A stretch of 64,000 bases of DNA from Bradyrhizobium liaoningense (GCF_018130825.1 NZ_JAFCJS010000005.1:1-64000); one strand, 5' to 3'; positions 1 to 8,555 are shown, counted from the first letter of the stretch. Translations and numbers: made by a program. Notes: a model not told the origin generated them from the letters alone.

Positions 1-26
1 AGCACGGCATAAGCCGTCCGACCATC

Positions 27-140
27 GCGCAGGGAAGGCCGTGTGTTGGGCTTCACCTGTATGCTGCTGTGCGGTTCCTTTGCGCTACATTTTTGCGCAG
101 CGGACCGCGGGTGCCAGCCGGCACCCGGCCTTCCCTGCGC
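27..140. repeat. dispersed inverted-repeat element
   Basis: A 15-bp arm at 27-41 (GCGCAGGGAAGGCCG) is repeated as its exact reverse complement at 126-140, enclosing about 84 bp. The flanking sequence has no codon-like structure that holds up on either strand. Elements with this arm are, from general familiarity, common in Bradyrhizobium intergenic DNA and are often mis-called as short ORFs. Apart from this element and the one at 243-389, I see nothing in positions 1-435. Confidence 0.6.
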
Positions 141-242
141 CCTCTTGGACAAGAGGGTGGAAAGATGAAGCAAAGCTCGGGCGAAATCAGCCGCGAGGAT
201 GCGGAGGCGTGTCTCTTGTTCGAGAGTTCAACGCGCCATGAA

Positions 243-389
243 CCGTCACCCTGAGGTGCGCGCTCTGCTGCGCGTAGCGCTGCAGAGCAAGCCTCGAAGG
301 GCGACGGCCCGGCTGCATCTCGGCCGTGCATCCTTCGAGGCTCCCGATGGGGCACTCCGCGCCCCATCACTCGCACCTCAGGATGACGG
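243..389. repeat. nested palindromic intergenic repeat
   Basis: The outer arms at 243-260 and 372-389 are reverse complements apart from one position (CCGTCACCCTGAGGTGCG against CGCACCTCAGGATGACGG). An inner pair, GCCTCGAAGG at 291-300 and CCTTCGAGGC at 332-341, is perfect. The element folds into a long hairpin with a branched tip. This looks like a multicopy REP-like element of Bradyrhizobium; copy number cannot be judged from one window. Confidence 0.6.
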
Positions 390-435
390 TCCAGCAATGA
401 CGATGTCGAAGCCGTTGTGCTCTACGCTTCGCGTA

Positions 436-654
436 TCACCGTCCCGCCGGTGCCGACATCGCGCCATTGGAATAGCGCGACCAGTCGGGCGCGGTCGGCT
501 GCGACGGCCAGAGTGCGGCATTGGAGTCGCGTACCGATTGAGTGATGGGAGCGGGTTGCGCTTTGCGAGCGTGGTGGCGGTCGCTTGCGGCGGCGGTCTG
601 GACGGTGGCGGCGGCAATCAGTATGGCGCCGAGAAAAGCGAAGGACTTTTGCAT
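436..654 (-). CDS. small exported hypothetical protein (72 aa)
   Basis: The protein opens with a good Sec signal peptide: MQK, then a hydrophobic run and Ala-rich cleavage region ending near residue 24. The mature part is short, His/Arg/Ala-rich and Pro-containing, with no domain I recognise. The start was chosen because GGGAGAAA lies just upstream of ATG 652-654. A reading frame extending further upstream has no such support. It is divergent from the next exported small protein. The product is probably a periplasmic or envelope peptide of unknown role. Confidence 0.6.
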   Translation of the reverse strand: MQKSFAFLGAILIAAATVQTAAASDRHHARKAQPAPITQSVRDSNAALWPSQPTAPDWSRYSNGAMSAPAGR

Positions 655-875
655 CGTTGTTTCTCCCGTGACGACGCTCCGGCTGTGAGAGATGTTGTCG
701 TCGTCGCGGCTGACATGGCGATGTGGTTTGCCGAATATCAGCGGCGCCGCCATCACGTTGGAGCGAGCAAATTTTTTGGTCCCGGCTAAATATTCGGCAG
801 CCGGTCCACGGCGCCGATGGACTTGCCCGCCGCAATCCGGTTCAATGGGGTGAATTGGCTTTCCAGGCGACAACG

Positions 876-1157
876 ATGTCGAAATATCTGCTGGTCCTTC
901 TCCTGATCGCCGCGCCGGCGGCGGCGCAGGTCAAACCCTCGCCGAAGAGTTCGGCGGCGCATCCGGATCCCTGCGCTCCGATCGGGCGGACCGCGGACGG
1001 CAAGCTGGTCTATTCCATGAAATGCGAGAACCTGCCGGCACCGCCTCCGCCACCGCCTCAGGCGGAACTGAAGGAGGCGCCGCCCGCGGCAGCCGCCGAG
1101 CCGGAGCCGGAGGTGCGGCGGAGCGGCATTTTCGGCTGGTCCTACGACCGCAGGTGA
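876..1157 (+). CDS. small exported Pro/Ala-rich hypothetical protein (93 aa)
   Basis: The first 18 residues form a Sec signal peptide (MSKYLLVLLLIAAPAAAQ) with probable cleavage after AAA or AQ. The mature chain has two cysteines (around residues 33 and 50), a run of seven prolines near 56-62, and an Ala/Glu/Pro-rich segment before a basic, aromatic C-terminus. No family is recognised. The upstream frame is open to 723 but lacks a signal peptide there, so the internal ATG is preferred. A hairpin follows the stop. Confidence 0.6.
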   Translation: MSKYLLVLLLIAAPAAAQVKPSPKSSAAHPDPCAPIGRTADGKLVYSMKCENLPAPPPPPPQAELKEAPPAAAAEPEPEVRRSGIFGWSYDRR

Positions 1158-1161
1158 TGCG

Positions 1162-1198
1162 GCTTCGCCCTTGCGCGAAGCCCGATGGAGTGCTTTTT
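1162..1198 (+). terminator. possible intrinsic terminator
   Basis: An 8-bp stem (GGCTTCGC 1162-1169 and GCGAAGCC 1176-1183, loop of six) lies 5 nt after the stop at 1157. A T5 tract sits at 1194-1198, about 10 nt after the stem, further than in a classic terminator. It would separate the small exported gene from the purine operon that begins at 1247. Confidence 0.4.
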
Positions 1199-1246
1199 GC
1201 TGAAAGTTCCCCGCGGGGCGCATCGCCCCCGATCCAGAGAGATGAG

Positions 1247-1660
1247 ATGAGCAAACTCGTTATCCGCGCAGGCGACTACACCTTCGATGCCCGCTTCGAG
1301 GAGCAGGCAGCACCCAAGACCGTTGCCGCGTTCCGCAAGGCCATGCCGTTCGAAAGCCACATCATCCATGTGCGCTGGAGCGGCGAGGCGGTCTGGATGC
1401 CGCTCGGCGACCTCGATTTCGGCGTCGGCTACGAGAACCACACCAGCTATCCCGCGCCGGGCCAGATCATCCTCTATCCCGGCGGCATCAGCGAGACCGA
1501 GATCCTGATGGCCTATGGCGGCGTGAGCTTCGCCAGCAAGATGGGCCAGCTCGCCGGCAACCACTTCATCACCGTGACCTCGGGGCTGGAGAACCTGGCG
1601 ACGCTGGGCAAGAGCGTGCTGTGGAAGGGCGCGCTGCCGATCCGCTTCGAGGAAGTCTGA
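1247..1660 (+). CDS. DUF3830 family protein
   Basis: The 137-aa protein has the features of the DUF3830 family, small cyclophilin-like beta-barrel proteins: an N-terminal MSKLVIRAGDYTFDARFEE strand pair, a central ESHIIHVRWSGEAVWMPLGD segment and a GQIILYPGGISETEILMAYG core. No catalytic activity is established for the family as far as I know. It starts at ATG 1247. A second ATG at 1242 stops at once. Its stop is followed directly by the GTG of the allantoinase gene, so the two are translationally coupled, which ties it to ureide or purine breakdown. Confidence 0.8.
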   Translation: MSKLVIRAGDYTFDARFEEQAAPKTVAAFRKAMPFESHIIHVRWSGEAVWMPLGDLDFGVGYENHTSYPAPGQIILYPGGISETEILMAYGGVSFASKMGQLAGNHFITVTSGLENLATLGKSVLWKGALPIRFEEV

Positions 1661-2596
1661 GTGACTGACGCCCGCTACCCGCGCGATCTCCGCGGTTACG
1701 GCCGCAACCCGCCGCATCCGCAATGGCCTGATAACGCGCGGGTCGCGGTGCAGTTCGTCGTCAATTTCGAGGAAGGCGGCGAGAACAACATTCTACACGG
1801 CGACCGCGCCTCGGAAGCGTTCCTGTCCGACGTGCTCGGCGCACAGCCCTGGCCGGGTCAGCGCCACGCCAACATCGAATCCATGTTCGAATATGGCTCG
1901 CGCGCCGGCTTCTGGCGGCTGTGGCGGATGTTCAATGAACGGAAGTGGCCGACCACCGTGTTCGGCGTCGCCACTGCGCTCAAGCGCAATCCGGAAATCG
2001 TAGCTGCCATGAAGGAGGCGGGCTGGGACATCGCCAGCCACAGCCTGAAATGGATCGAGCACAAGGACATGACGAAGGCGCAGGAGCGCGCCGAGATCGT
2101 CGAGTCCATTCGCGTCCACACCGAAGCGACCGGCGCACGGCCGCTCGGCTGGTACACCGGGCGCTCCTCGATCAACACCAATCGGCTGCTGATGGAGGAA
2201 GGCGGCTTCCTCTATCTCTGCGACTCCTATGCCGACGATCTGCCCTATTGGGTCAAGGGTGCGAAGGGCAAGCAGCTCATCATTCCCTATACGCTAGATG
2301 CCAACGACATGCGGTTCATCAACCCGCAGGGCTTTGCCGAAGGCGAGCAGTTCTACACCTACCTGAAGGACGCCTTCGACGTGCTCTATGCGGAAGGGCA
2401 GACCGCGCCGAAGATGATGTCGGTCGGCCTGCATTGCCGTCTCGCCGGTCGGCCCGGCCGTGCTGCGGGGCTGATCCGCTTCCTGGATTACATCGGCAAG
2501 CATGAGCGCGTCTGGGTGCCGACCCGGCTGCAGATCGCGCAGCATTGGCACGACAAGCATGCGCATCTTGCCGCCGATGCGTTCGAGATCGGATGA
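1661..2596 (+). CDS. puuE: allantoinase PuuE, polysaccharide-deacetylase fold
   Basis: At 311 aa this matches the cofactor-independent PuuE allantoinases, which hydrolyse (S)-allantoin to allantoate. They belong to the polysaccharide deacetylase (NodB-like) superfamily and are unrelated to metal-dependent AllB. Family features seen are YPRDLRGYG at the N-terminus, VQFVVNFEEGGENNILHGD, the central GWDIASHSLKW, TGARPLGWYTGR, and the C-terminal SVGLHCRLAGRPGRAAGL. It begins at GTG 1661, directly after the TGA of the DUF3830 gene, and is followed 7 nt later by the HIU hydrolase fusion. It is the third step after 5-hydroxyisourate in this cluster. Confidence 0.88.
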   Translation: MTDARYPRDLRGYGRNPPHPQWPDNARVAVQFVVNFEEGGENNILHGDRASEAFLSDVLGAQPWPGQRHANIESMFEYGSRAGFWRLWRMFNERKWPTTVFGVATALKRNPEIVAAMKEAGWDIASHSLKWIEHKDMTKAQERAEIVESIRVHTEATGARPLGWYTGRSSINTNRLLMEEGGFLYLCDSYADDLPYWVKGAKGKQLIIPYTLDANDMRFINPQGFAEGEQFYTYLKDAFDVLYAEGQTAPKMMSVGLHCRLAGRPGRAAGLIRFLDYIGKHERVWVPTRLQIAQHWHDKHAHLAADAFEIG

Positions 2597-2603
2597 AGGT
2601 GTG

Positions 2604-3491
2604 ATGTCGCAGATTTCGCTCGCCGATCTCAATGCTGCAAGCAAGGCAGATTTCGTCGCCGCCCTCGCCAACGTCGTCGAATACTCGCCGTGGATCGCCG
2701 AGAAAATCGCGGCGCAGCGACCGTTCACCGGCATCAATCAATTGCACGCCGCGCTGATGGCGGCGATCCAGGCTGCCGAGCCCGACGTGCAGCTCGCGCT
2801 GATCCGCGCGCATCCGGATCTCGCCAACAAGACCCAGCGCGCGGCGGGCCTCACGGCGGAATCGACCGACGAGCAGAACAGCGCCGGCCTCGACCGGCTG
2901 TCGGATGCCGAATACGCCGCGTTCGAGCGCGTCAACAACGCGTACCGCGAGAAGTTCGGCTTCCCCTATATCGTCTGCGTGCGGCGTCACACCAAGGATT
3001 CCGTGCTGCGCGATTTCGAGACGCGGCTCCTCAACATCGCCAAGACCGAGACGCGTCGCGCGATCGAGGAGATTGGCCGTATCTCGGCGCTGCGGCTCGA
3101 TCAGCTCGTCGTCGCCGACGACAGGCTGAAGGTGCACGGGCGCCTCTCCACGCATGTGCTGGACAACCACGCCGGCAAGCCCGCGCCCGGCATCCCGGTG
3201 GAGCTCGTCGAGCTCTCCGCGCTCGGCGAAAACCGCATCATCGCGCGGACCGTCACGAACGCAGACGGTCGCACCGACCAGCCGCTGATCGGCGGGCGTC
3301 CATTGCCGATCGGCCGCTACGAGCTTCGCTTCAGCGTCGCCAAATATTACGCCGAGCGCAACGTGCCGCTGTCGGACCCGCCGTTCCTCGACGAGATCCC
3401 GCTGCGCTTCGCCGTCAGCGAGCCGGAAAATCACTACCACGTGCCGCTGCTGGTGACGCCCTGGAGCTACGCGACCTATCGCGGCAGCTAG
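2604..3491 (+). CDS. uraD: bifunctional OHCU decarboxylase / 5-hydroxyisourate hydrolase
   Basis: One 295-aa chain carries two consecutive urate-pathway enzymes. Residues 1-165 are OHCU decarboxylase (UraD type), with the His-Pro-Asp motif at 70-72, E90-Q91 and a helical, Ala-rich fold. Residues 175-295 are a transthyretin-like HIU hydrolase (UraH type), with LSTHVLD at 181-187, HYHVPLLVTPWSY at 277-289 and the diagnostic C-terminal YRGS. The product would turn 5-hydroxyisourate into (S)-allantoin. The same domain order occurs in plant allantoin synthase. ATG 2604 lies 7 nt after puuE. No uricase is joined to it. Confidence 0.92.
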   Translation: MSQISLADLNAASKADFVAALANVVEYSPWIAEKIAAQRPFTGINQLHAALMAAIQAAEPDVQLALIRAHPDLANKTQRAAGLTAESTDEQNSAGLDRLSDAEYAAFERVNNAYREKFGFPYIVCVRRHTKDSVLRDFETRLLNIAKTETRRAIEEIGRISALRLDQLVVADDRLKVHGRLSTHVLDNHAGKPAPGIPVELVELSALGENRIIARTVTNADGRTDQPLIGGRPLPIGRYELRFSVAKYYAERNVPLSDPPFLDEIPLRFAVSEPENHYHVPLLVTPWSYATYRGS

Positions 3492-3496
3492 CTGCC
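3483..3496. other. palindrome shared by two convergent stop codons
   Basis: The 14-bp perfect palindrome GGCAGCTAGCTGCC contains the TAG stop of the rightward uraD fusion (3489-3491) and the TAG stop of the leftward xanthine dehydrogenase gene (3488-3490). Both proteins end in Gly-Ser, encoded GGC AGC TAG. There is no room for a conventional terminator between the two convergent operons. Confidence 0.7.
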
Positions 3497-6214
3497 GAAC
3501 TTCTCGTGTAGCGCCGGAAACAACCGGTCCGGCTTGAAGGGCGGCGCGGTGAAGCGGATGCCGGTGGCGTCCGCGATCGCATTGCCGAGTGCCGCAGCGA
3601 CCGGATTGTACGGACTCTCGCTCATCGACTTGGCGCCAAGCGGGCCGATCGTATCCGACGTCTCCGCGAACAGCACTTCGGTGCGCGGCACGTCGGCGAA
3701 GGAGGGAAGGTGGTAGTCGCGGAACTTCGGATTGGTGACGCGGCCGGTCGCGTCGATCACCATCTCCTCATAGAGCGCAGCACCAAGGGCCTGTGCGACG
3801 CCGCCTTCGACCTGACCGCGACATTGCATGGGGTTGGCGACGATTCCGGCGTCCGCGGCCTGCACGCTCCTGAGAATCCTCAGCTCGCCGGTGCCCTTGT
3901 TCACCGCGACGCGAAAGCCCTGCACGTTGAAGCCGACCGAACGCGGCGTGCCGCCGGAATTGCCGCTGCCTGCGAACGGCTGGCCGCTCTCGCGGGCAAG
4001 CTTGGCCAGTTCAACAAAGGACATGCGTCGCACGCCGCTGACGACTGTCTCGCCCTCGAGTGCGCAACCACCGACGTCGCACAGCCAGGCCTCTGCGGCG
4101 GCCGCCTTCAGCTCGGTTGCAAGCTGCGTGGCGGCGGCCTGCGTCGCCTTGCCGGCGACGAAGGTGCCGGCGCTGCCATAGGCGCCGGTGTCGTGGCCGC
4201 CATGGGCGGTGTCGGACTGGCGGAGGCGAATCCTGTCGACGGTGGTCGCCAGAATCGTCGCCGCGATCTGGCGGTGGACGGTGCTGGTGCCGTTGCCGAA
4301 CTCGGCGGTGCCGACGGTGAGATCAAAGCCGCCGTCGTCGTTGAGGGCGATCATGGCGTCCGCGATGTGGCCGGCCGGGGGCACGGTGTCGATCATGGTC
4401 AGCGCGACGCCGTCGCCGATCAGCCATTCCGGCGACAGCTCCGGCTGCGGGCCATCCGCCTGCATCGCGCGCTCGACGAGGTCGATGCATTGGTCGAGCC
4501 CATAGGAGCCATAGAGCACGTCGTGAAATTCGGACGGCGGCGGCGACAGCATGGGATCGCCCAGCCTGACGATGTTGCGTCGGCGCATCTCGTAGGGGGT
4601 GATGCCGAGCTGCTTCGCCAGCTCGTCGATCGCGGCCTCGATCGCGATCAGCGTCTGCGGCAGGCCATAGCCGCGAAACGCGCCGGCCGGCACCGTGTTG
4701 GTGTAGACGGCGTAGCCGTCCACCCGCTTGTTCGGGCAATTGTAGACTGCGATGGATTCGGACAGCGAGTGGAACATGACCGGACCGGCGTGATTGCCGT
4801 AAGCGCCGGTGTTGGAGAGCACGTCGAGCTGAAGCGCGGTGAGCTTGCCGTCGGCATCGGCGCCGGCCTTGATGTGGACCCGCATCGGATGTCGCGTCGA
4901 GGTCGCGATGAACTGCTCCTCGCGGGTGAGCTCCAGCTTCACCGCCCGCCCGGTCCTGAGCGCGGCGAGCGCAAGGATGTCCTCGACGAACATCTCCTGC
5001 TTGCCTCCAAACCCGCCGCCGACGCGTTCGCAGAACACGCGGACCTTGTCCATCGGAAGCTCGAAGATGTCGGACAGCGCGCGCCGGGTCAGGAACGGCA
5101 CCTGTGTCGAGGTACGGACATTGAGAATGCCGGCGTCGTCGAGCCAGGCGAGACCGCCATGGGTCTCCAGCGCGGCATGCTGCACGCGATGGCTGTGGAA
5201 GGTGGCCTCAAAGGTGACGGCGGATGTCGCGAGCGCCGCCGCGACATCGCCGTACTCGCCGTGTGTCTCGGCCGCCAGATTGCGCTGGGCGTCGGCGATG
5301 CGGTTCGCCGTGGTGCGGTCGGGATGAATGATCGGCGCACCCGGCGCCATCGCCTGCTCCGGATCGATCAGCGCAGGTAGGATCTCGTACTCGACCTTGA
5401 GCCGGCGGCAAGCTTCCTCGGCCGCGCCCTCGCTCTCGGCCACGACCGCGGCGACTCTCTGTCCGATGAAGCGCACGACGTCGTCGAGGACGCGGGTGTC
5501 CTCGGGGTCCATCCAGTCCTTCTCGTGTCGCGCGGTCGAGATCAGGACGGACGGCGCGTCCTCATGCGTCAGCACCGCGTGCACACCGGGAACGCTCAGG
5601 GCCGCAGACTTGTCGATCGCGACGATTCTCGCGTGCGCGTGAGGCGAGCGCAGCAGCTTGATATGCAGCAGTCCATCGATCTGCGTGTCGAACGTGTAGC
5701 GCGCTTTGCCGCGCACGACATCCGGACCTGCGGGAGCCGGCAGGCTGCGGCCGAAGGCGGCGCCGGCCTCGACACTCTCCTCGACATTGGACTTGCCGAG
5801 CAGCGCGTCCTCGATCGAGCGATAGCCGGTGCAGCGGCAGATATTGCCCTTCAGCGCCGCGCCGAGGTCGGTGCGTTGTGCCTGGTTCAGCGAGGCGCAG
5901 GTCAGGATCATGCCGGCGGTGCAAAAGCCGCATTGAAAGCCCTGCGCGTCGAGGAAAGCCTGCTGCATCGGATGCGCGCCATGGTCGCCGGCGAGGCCTT
6001 CGATCGTGGTCACGGCGCGGCCCTCGGCGCGGAAGGCCGGGATCAGGCAGCTATGCACCGGCTCGCCGTCGAGCAGAACGGTGCAGGCGCCGCAATCGCC
6101 GGCGTCGCAGCCCTTTTTCACGCCGAAATGGCCGAGCTCGCGCAGGAACGTGCGCAGGCACTGACCGGCGCGCGGCTCCTGCGCGAACCTCGTTCCATTG
6201 ACCTCGAAGCTCAT
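3488..6214 (-). CDS. xanthine dehydrogenase, fused 2Fe-2S and molybdenum subunits
   Basis: A 908-aa member of the xanthine oxidase family. Residues 1-160 hold both 2Fe-2S clusters (Cys36, 41, 44, 56 and Cys95, 98, 126, 128). From about 165 onward is the molybdopterin-binding part, with GGGFGGK at 399-405, PAGAFRGYG, and near the C-terminus GAKSMSE, whose Glu aligns with the catalytic base. It would oxidise hypoxanthine and xanthine to urate in the cytoplasm. The FAD domain is on the upstream gene, whose stop overlaps this start by 4 bp (ATGA). The FeS-Mo fusion with a separate FAD subunit is less common than FeS-FAD plus Mo. Substrate is inferred from context; another purine or N-heterocycle is possible. 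Confidence 0.85.
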   Translation of the reverse strand: MSFEVNGTRFAQEPRAGQCLRTFLRELGHFGVKKGCDAGDCGACTVLLDGEPVHSCLIPAFRAEGRAVTTIEGLAGDHGAHPMQQAFLDAQGFQCGFCTAGMILTCASLNQAQRTDLGAALKGNICRCTGYRSIEDALLGKSNVEESVEAGAAFGRSLPAPAGPDVVRGKARYTFDTQIDGLLHIKLLRSPHAHARIVAIDKSAALSVPGVHAVLTHEDAPSVLISTARHEKDWMDPEDTRVLDDVVRFIGQRVAAVVAESEGAAEEACRRLKVEYEILPALIDPEQAMAPGAPIIHPDRTTANRIADAQRNLAAETHGEYGDVAAALATSAVTFEATFHSHRVQHAALETHGGLAWLDDAGILNVRTSTQVPFLTRRALSDIFELPMDKVRVFCERVGGGFGGKQEMFVEDILALAALRTGRAVKLELTREEQFIATSTRHPMRVHIKAGADADGKLTALQLDVLSNTGAYGNHAGPVMFHSLSESIAVYNCPNKRVDGYAVYTNTVPAGAFRGYGLPQTLIAIEAAIDELAKQLGITPYEMRRRNIVRLGDPMLSPPPSEFHDVLYGSYGLDQCIDLVERAMQADGPQPELSPEWLIGDGVALTMIDTVPPAGHIADAMIALNDDGGFDLTVGTAEFGNGTSTVHRQIAATILATTVDRIRLRQSDTAHGGHDTGAYGSAGTFVAGKATQAAATQLATELKAAAAEAWLCDVGGCALEGETVVSGVRRMSFVELAKLARESGQPFAGSGNSGGTPRSVGFNVQGFRVAVNKGTGELRILRSVQAADAGIVANPMQCRGQVEGGVAQALGAALYEEMVIDATGRVTNPKFRDYHLPSFADVPRTEVLFAETSDTIGPLGAKSMSESPYNPVAAALGNAIADATGIRFTAPPFKPDRLFPALHEKFGS

Positions 6215-7035
6215 GATGTTGCCCCCAGGAGCTCGCCGCGGATCTCCTCGGCGAGCCGCAACGTCATGTGCTTGCGCCAGAGCGGCTTGCCGTGGATGTC
6301 GGTGTGGTAGAGGTCATCGGTGATCTGCTGCATGATCGAATCGCGCAGCGCGTTCGCATCGGGCGGCGTGGGGAACGACAATCGGATCGGTCGCACCGTC
6401 GATGCGGTGACCGTTAGCGCCAGCGTGCCATCGCCATCGAGGCTGCCGATGAGGAGCACCGCCGAGCGGCCGACCGGCGCCAGCGAGATCTGGCGAAACG
6501 CCGTGCGGCGCCTCAAGGCCGCGATCGGGATGTCGATCTGCCTGAGCAGGTCGCCCGGCGTCAGGCGATTGCGCTGGTTGCCGGTGACGAAATCGATGAC
6601 CGGAATCTTCTGCTCGCCGCCGCCGGCCTTCCAGATGGTGCAGACGCCGTCGAGCGCGGAGGTGAGGGAAATCATCGGTCCAGCCGGCAACGACATGCAG
6701 AGATTGCCGCCGACGGTCGCCGTCTTCCAGATCTTGAACGATGCAAGGAAGGCGCGGCAGCACTGGTTGATCAGCGGCGCAGCGAGCCAGTCGGGCGGAC
6801 AGGTGAGCCCATCGATCTGCGCGACGGTGCAGGTGGCGGCGATGGAGAGGTGGCTATCCGTGATCGTCAGCGCAGGCCATTTCAGATCGGCGAGATCAAT
6901 GAGCCGCGTGAGGTGCGCTTGCGGCTCCGAGAACAGCCAGGTGCCGCCTGCGAGCCAAGCATCACCTGGCGTCCAAACGGGCAGCTGCGCGCGCGTTTGC
7001 GGATGGGCGACCGCTGTGATGGTATTCAAATCCAT
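6211..7035 (-). CDS. xanthine dehydrogenase FAD-binding subunit
   Basis: The 274-aa protein resembles CO-dehydrogenase/xanthine-dehydrogenase FAD subunits (CoxM/XdhB-like). It begins MDLNTI and contains DAWLAGGTWLFSEPQ in place of the usual flavin AGGT loop, ATVGGNLCMSLPAGPMI as the second FAD loop, and a C-terminal domain. It overlaps the FeS-Mo gene by 4 bp, so the two must be made together. ATG 7035 was chosen because it fits the family N-terminus. An upstream in-frame ATG at 7110 would add 25 residues of atypical sequence. Confidence 0.85.
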   Translation of the reverse strand: MDLNTITAVAHPQTRAQLPVWTPGDAWLAGGTWLFSEPQAHLTRLIDLADLKWPALTITDSHLSIAATCTVAQIDGLTCPPDWLAAPLINQCCRAFLASFKIWKTATVGGNLCMSLPAGPMISLTSALDGVCTIWKAGGGEQKIPVIDFVTGNQRNRLTPGDLLRQIDIPIAALRRRTAFRQISLAPVGRSAVLLIGSLDGDGTLALTVTASTVRPIRLSFPTPPDANALRDSIMQQITDDLYHTDIHGKPLWRKHMTLRLAEEIRGELLGATS

Positions 7036-7187
7036 GGCTGCGCCAAGAGCTTCCGCCGGTGAATCGTGCGATAGAGTCTTGCAAGACCGGAGCCAAGTCG
7101 CAACAAGCAAAGTCGTAGTATGAACGCGTTCGGACTGGCGTCTAGCTTGCAGGCTTGTCGTCAGCAGATGTGAGGAGAAGCAGGCTC

Positions 7188-8537
7188 ATGAGCGATGCAA
7201 AGCCAATCTGGATCAGGGATCCGCTGGCCATCCTCGCCGACGGCGCCGAGCGCGGAGTTGTGGTCAGGGATGGGCGGATCGTCGAGCTCGTGCCGGCCGG
7301 CGGCACGCCTGCAACCACGGATGTCGCGGTGTTCGGCGCGGGCGAGCACGTCGTCCTGCCGGGCCTCATCAACACCCATCATCACTTCTACCAGACGCTG
7401 ACGCGGGCGCTGCCGGCGGCGATGGACCGCGAGCTGTTTCCCTGGCTCCAGGCGCTCTATCCGGTGTGGGCGACGCTGACGCCGGAGCGGCTGGAACTCG
7501 GCGTCACCGTGGCGATGTCCGAGCTGCTGCTGTCGGGCTGCACCACCACGACCGATCATCACTATGTCTTCCCGGCGGGGCTCGAGGAGTCCGTCGATAT
7601 CGAGGTCGGCGTCGCAAAGCGGCTCGGCATGCGCGTGCTGCTCACGCGCGGCTCGATGAACCTGTCGCAGCGCGACGGCGGGCTGCCGCCCGATAGCGTC
7701 GTGCAGGACGAGGACACCATCCTCGCCGACAGCGCGCGCGTGGTCGCAAAACATCACCAGCGCGGCGCGGATGCGATGGTGCAGATCGCGCTGGCGCCGT
7801 GCTCGCCGTTCTCGGTGACGACGTCGTTGATGCGCGCCACCGCCGATCTCGCCGACAAGCTCGACGTGCGCCTGCACACCCATCTCGCGGAGACCGAGGA
7901 CGAGAACAGATTCTGTCAAGAGATGTATGGCTGCCGTCCGCTCGACTATCTCGAGCAATGCGGCTGGCTCAATGCGCGGACCTGGCTCGCTCACGGAATC
8001 TTCTTCAATCCGGACGAGATGAGGCGGCTCGGCAAGGCCGGGACGACCGTCAGCCATTGTGCCTGCAGCAACCAGCTGCTGGCGTCCGGCTGCTGCCCGG
8101 TGTGCGAGATGGAGGAGGCCGGCGTCGGCATCGGCATCGGGGTCGACGGCTCGGCCTCGAACGACGGATCGAACCTGATGCAGGAGGTGCGTGCGGCCTT
8201 CCTGCTGCAGCGGGCGCGCTACGGGGTGACGAAAGTCAGCCACAAGGATGCGCTGCGCTGGGCGACCAGGGGCTCGGCAGCCTGCGTCGGCCGTCCCGAG
8301 CTCGGCGAGATCGCGGTCGGCAAGGCAGCGGACCTGGCGCTGTTCAAGCTCGACGAGCTGCGCTTCTCCGGCCATGGCGATCCCCTGGCCGCGCTGGTGC
8401 TGTGCGGGGCGCATCGGGCCGACCGGGTCATGGTGGCGGGGCAATGGGCGGTGATCGACGGCGCGATCCCGGGCCTGGATGTCGCAAATCTCATCCGCCG
8501 CCACAGTTCGGCGGCGCGGGCCATGCAGGCGGGATAA
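7188..8537 (+). CDS. 8-oxoguanine deaminase, amidohydrolase family
   Basis: The 449-aa protein is a metal-dependent amidohydrolase of the AtzB/TrzN/8-oxoguanine deaminase group. The HxH metal site is in NTHHHFYQT (His64, His66). HTHLAETEDEN supplies further ligands and VSHCACSNQLLASG carries a Cys/His region. GVDGSASNDGSNLMQEVR contains the catalytic Asp. Oxidised guanine would be converted to urate, feeding the same pathway as xanthine dehydrogenase next door. GAGGAG lies 8 nt before ATG 7188. Closely related enzymes act on other aminated heterocycles, so the substrate rests on neighbourhood as well as sequence. Confidence 0.83.
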   Translation: MSDAKPIWIRDPLAILADGAERGVVVRDGRIVELVPAGGTPATTDVAVFGAGEHVVLPGLINTHHHFYQTLTRALPAAMDRELFPWLQALYPVWATLTPERLELGVTVAMSELLLSGCTTTTDHHYVFPAGLEESVDIEVGVAKRLGMRVLLTRGSMNLSQRDGGLPPDSVVQDEDTILADSARVVAKHHQRGADAMVQIALAPCSPFSVTTSLMRATADLADKLDVRLHTHLAETEDENRFCQEMYGCRPLDYLEQCGWLNARTWLAHGIFFNPDEMRRLGKAGTTVSHCACSNQLLASGCCPVCEMEEAGVGIGIGVDGSASNDGSNLMQEVRAAFLLQRARYGVTKVSHKDALRWATRGSAACVGRPELGEIAVGKAADLALFKLDELRFSGHGDPLAALVLCGAHRADRVMVAGQWAVIDGAIPGLDVANLIRRHSSAARAMQAG

Positions 8538-8555
8538 TCGGACCGAAAATTGAAA

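Noticed and set aside
3710..5380. Long open frame on the plus strand opposite xanthine dehydrogenase
   Set aside because: It is antisense to a gene with clear family motifs, lacks any recognisable domain and has the Arg/Gly/Val bias of a mirrored high-GC gene.
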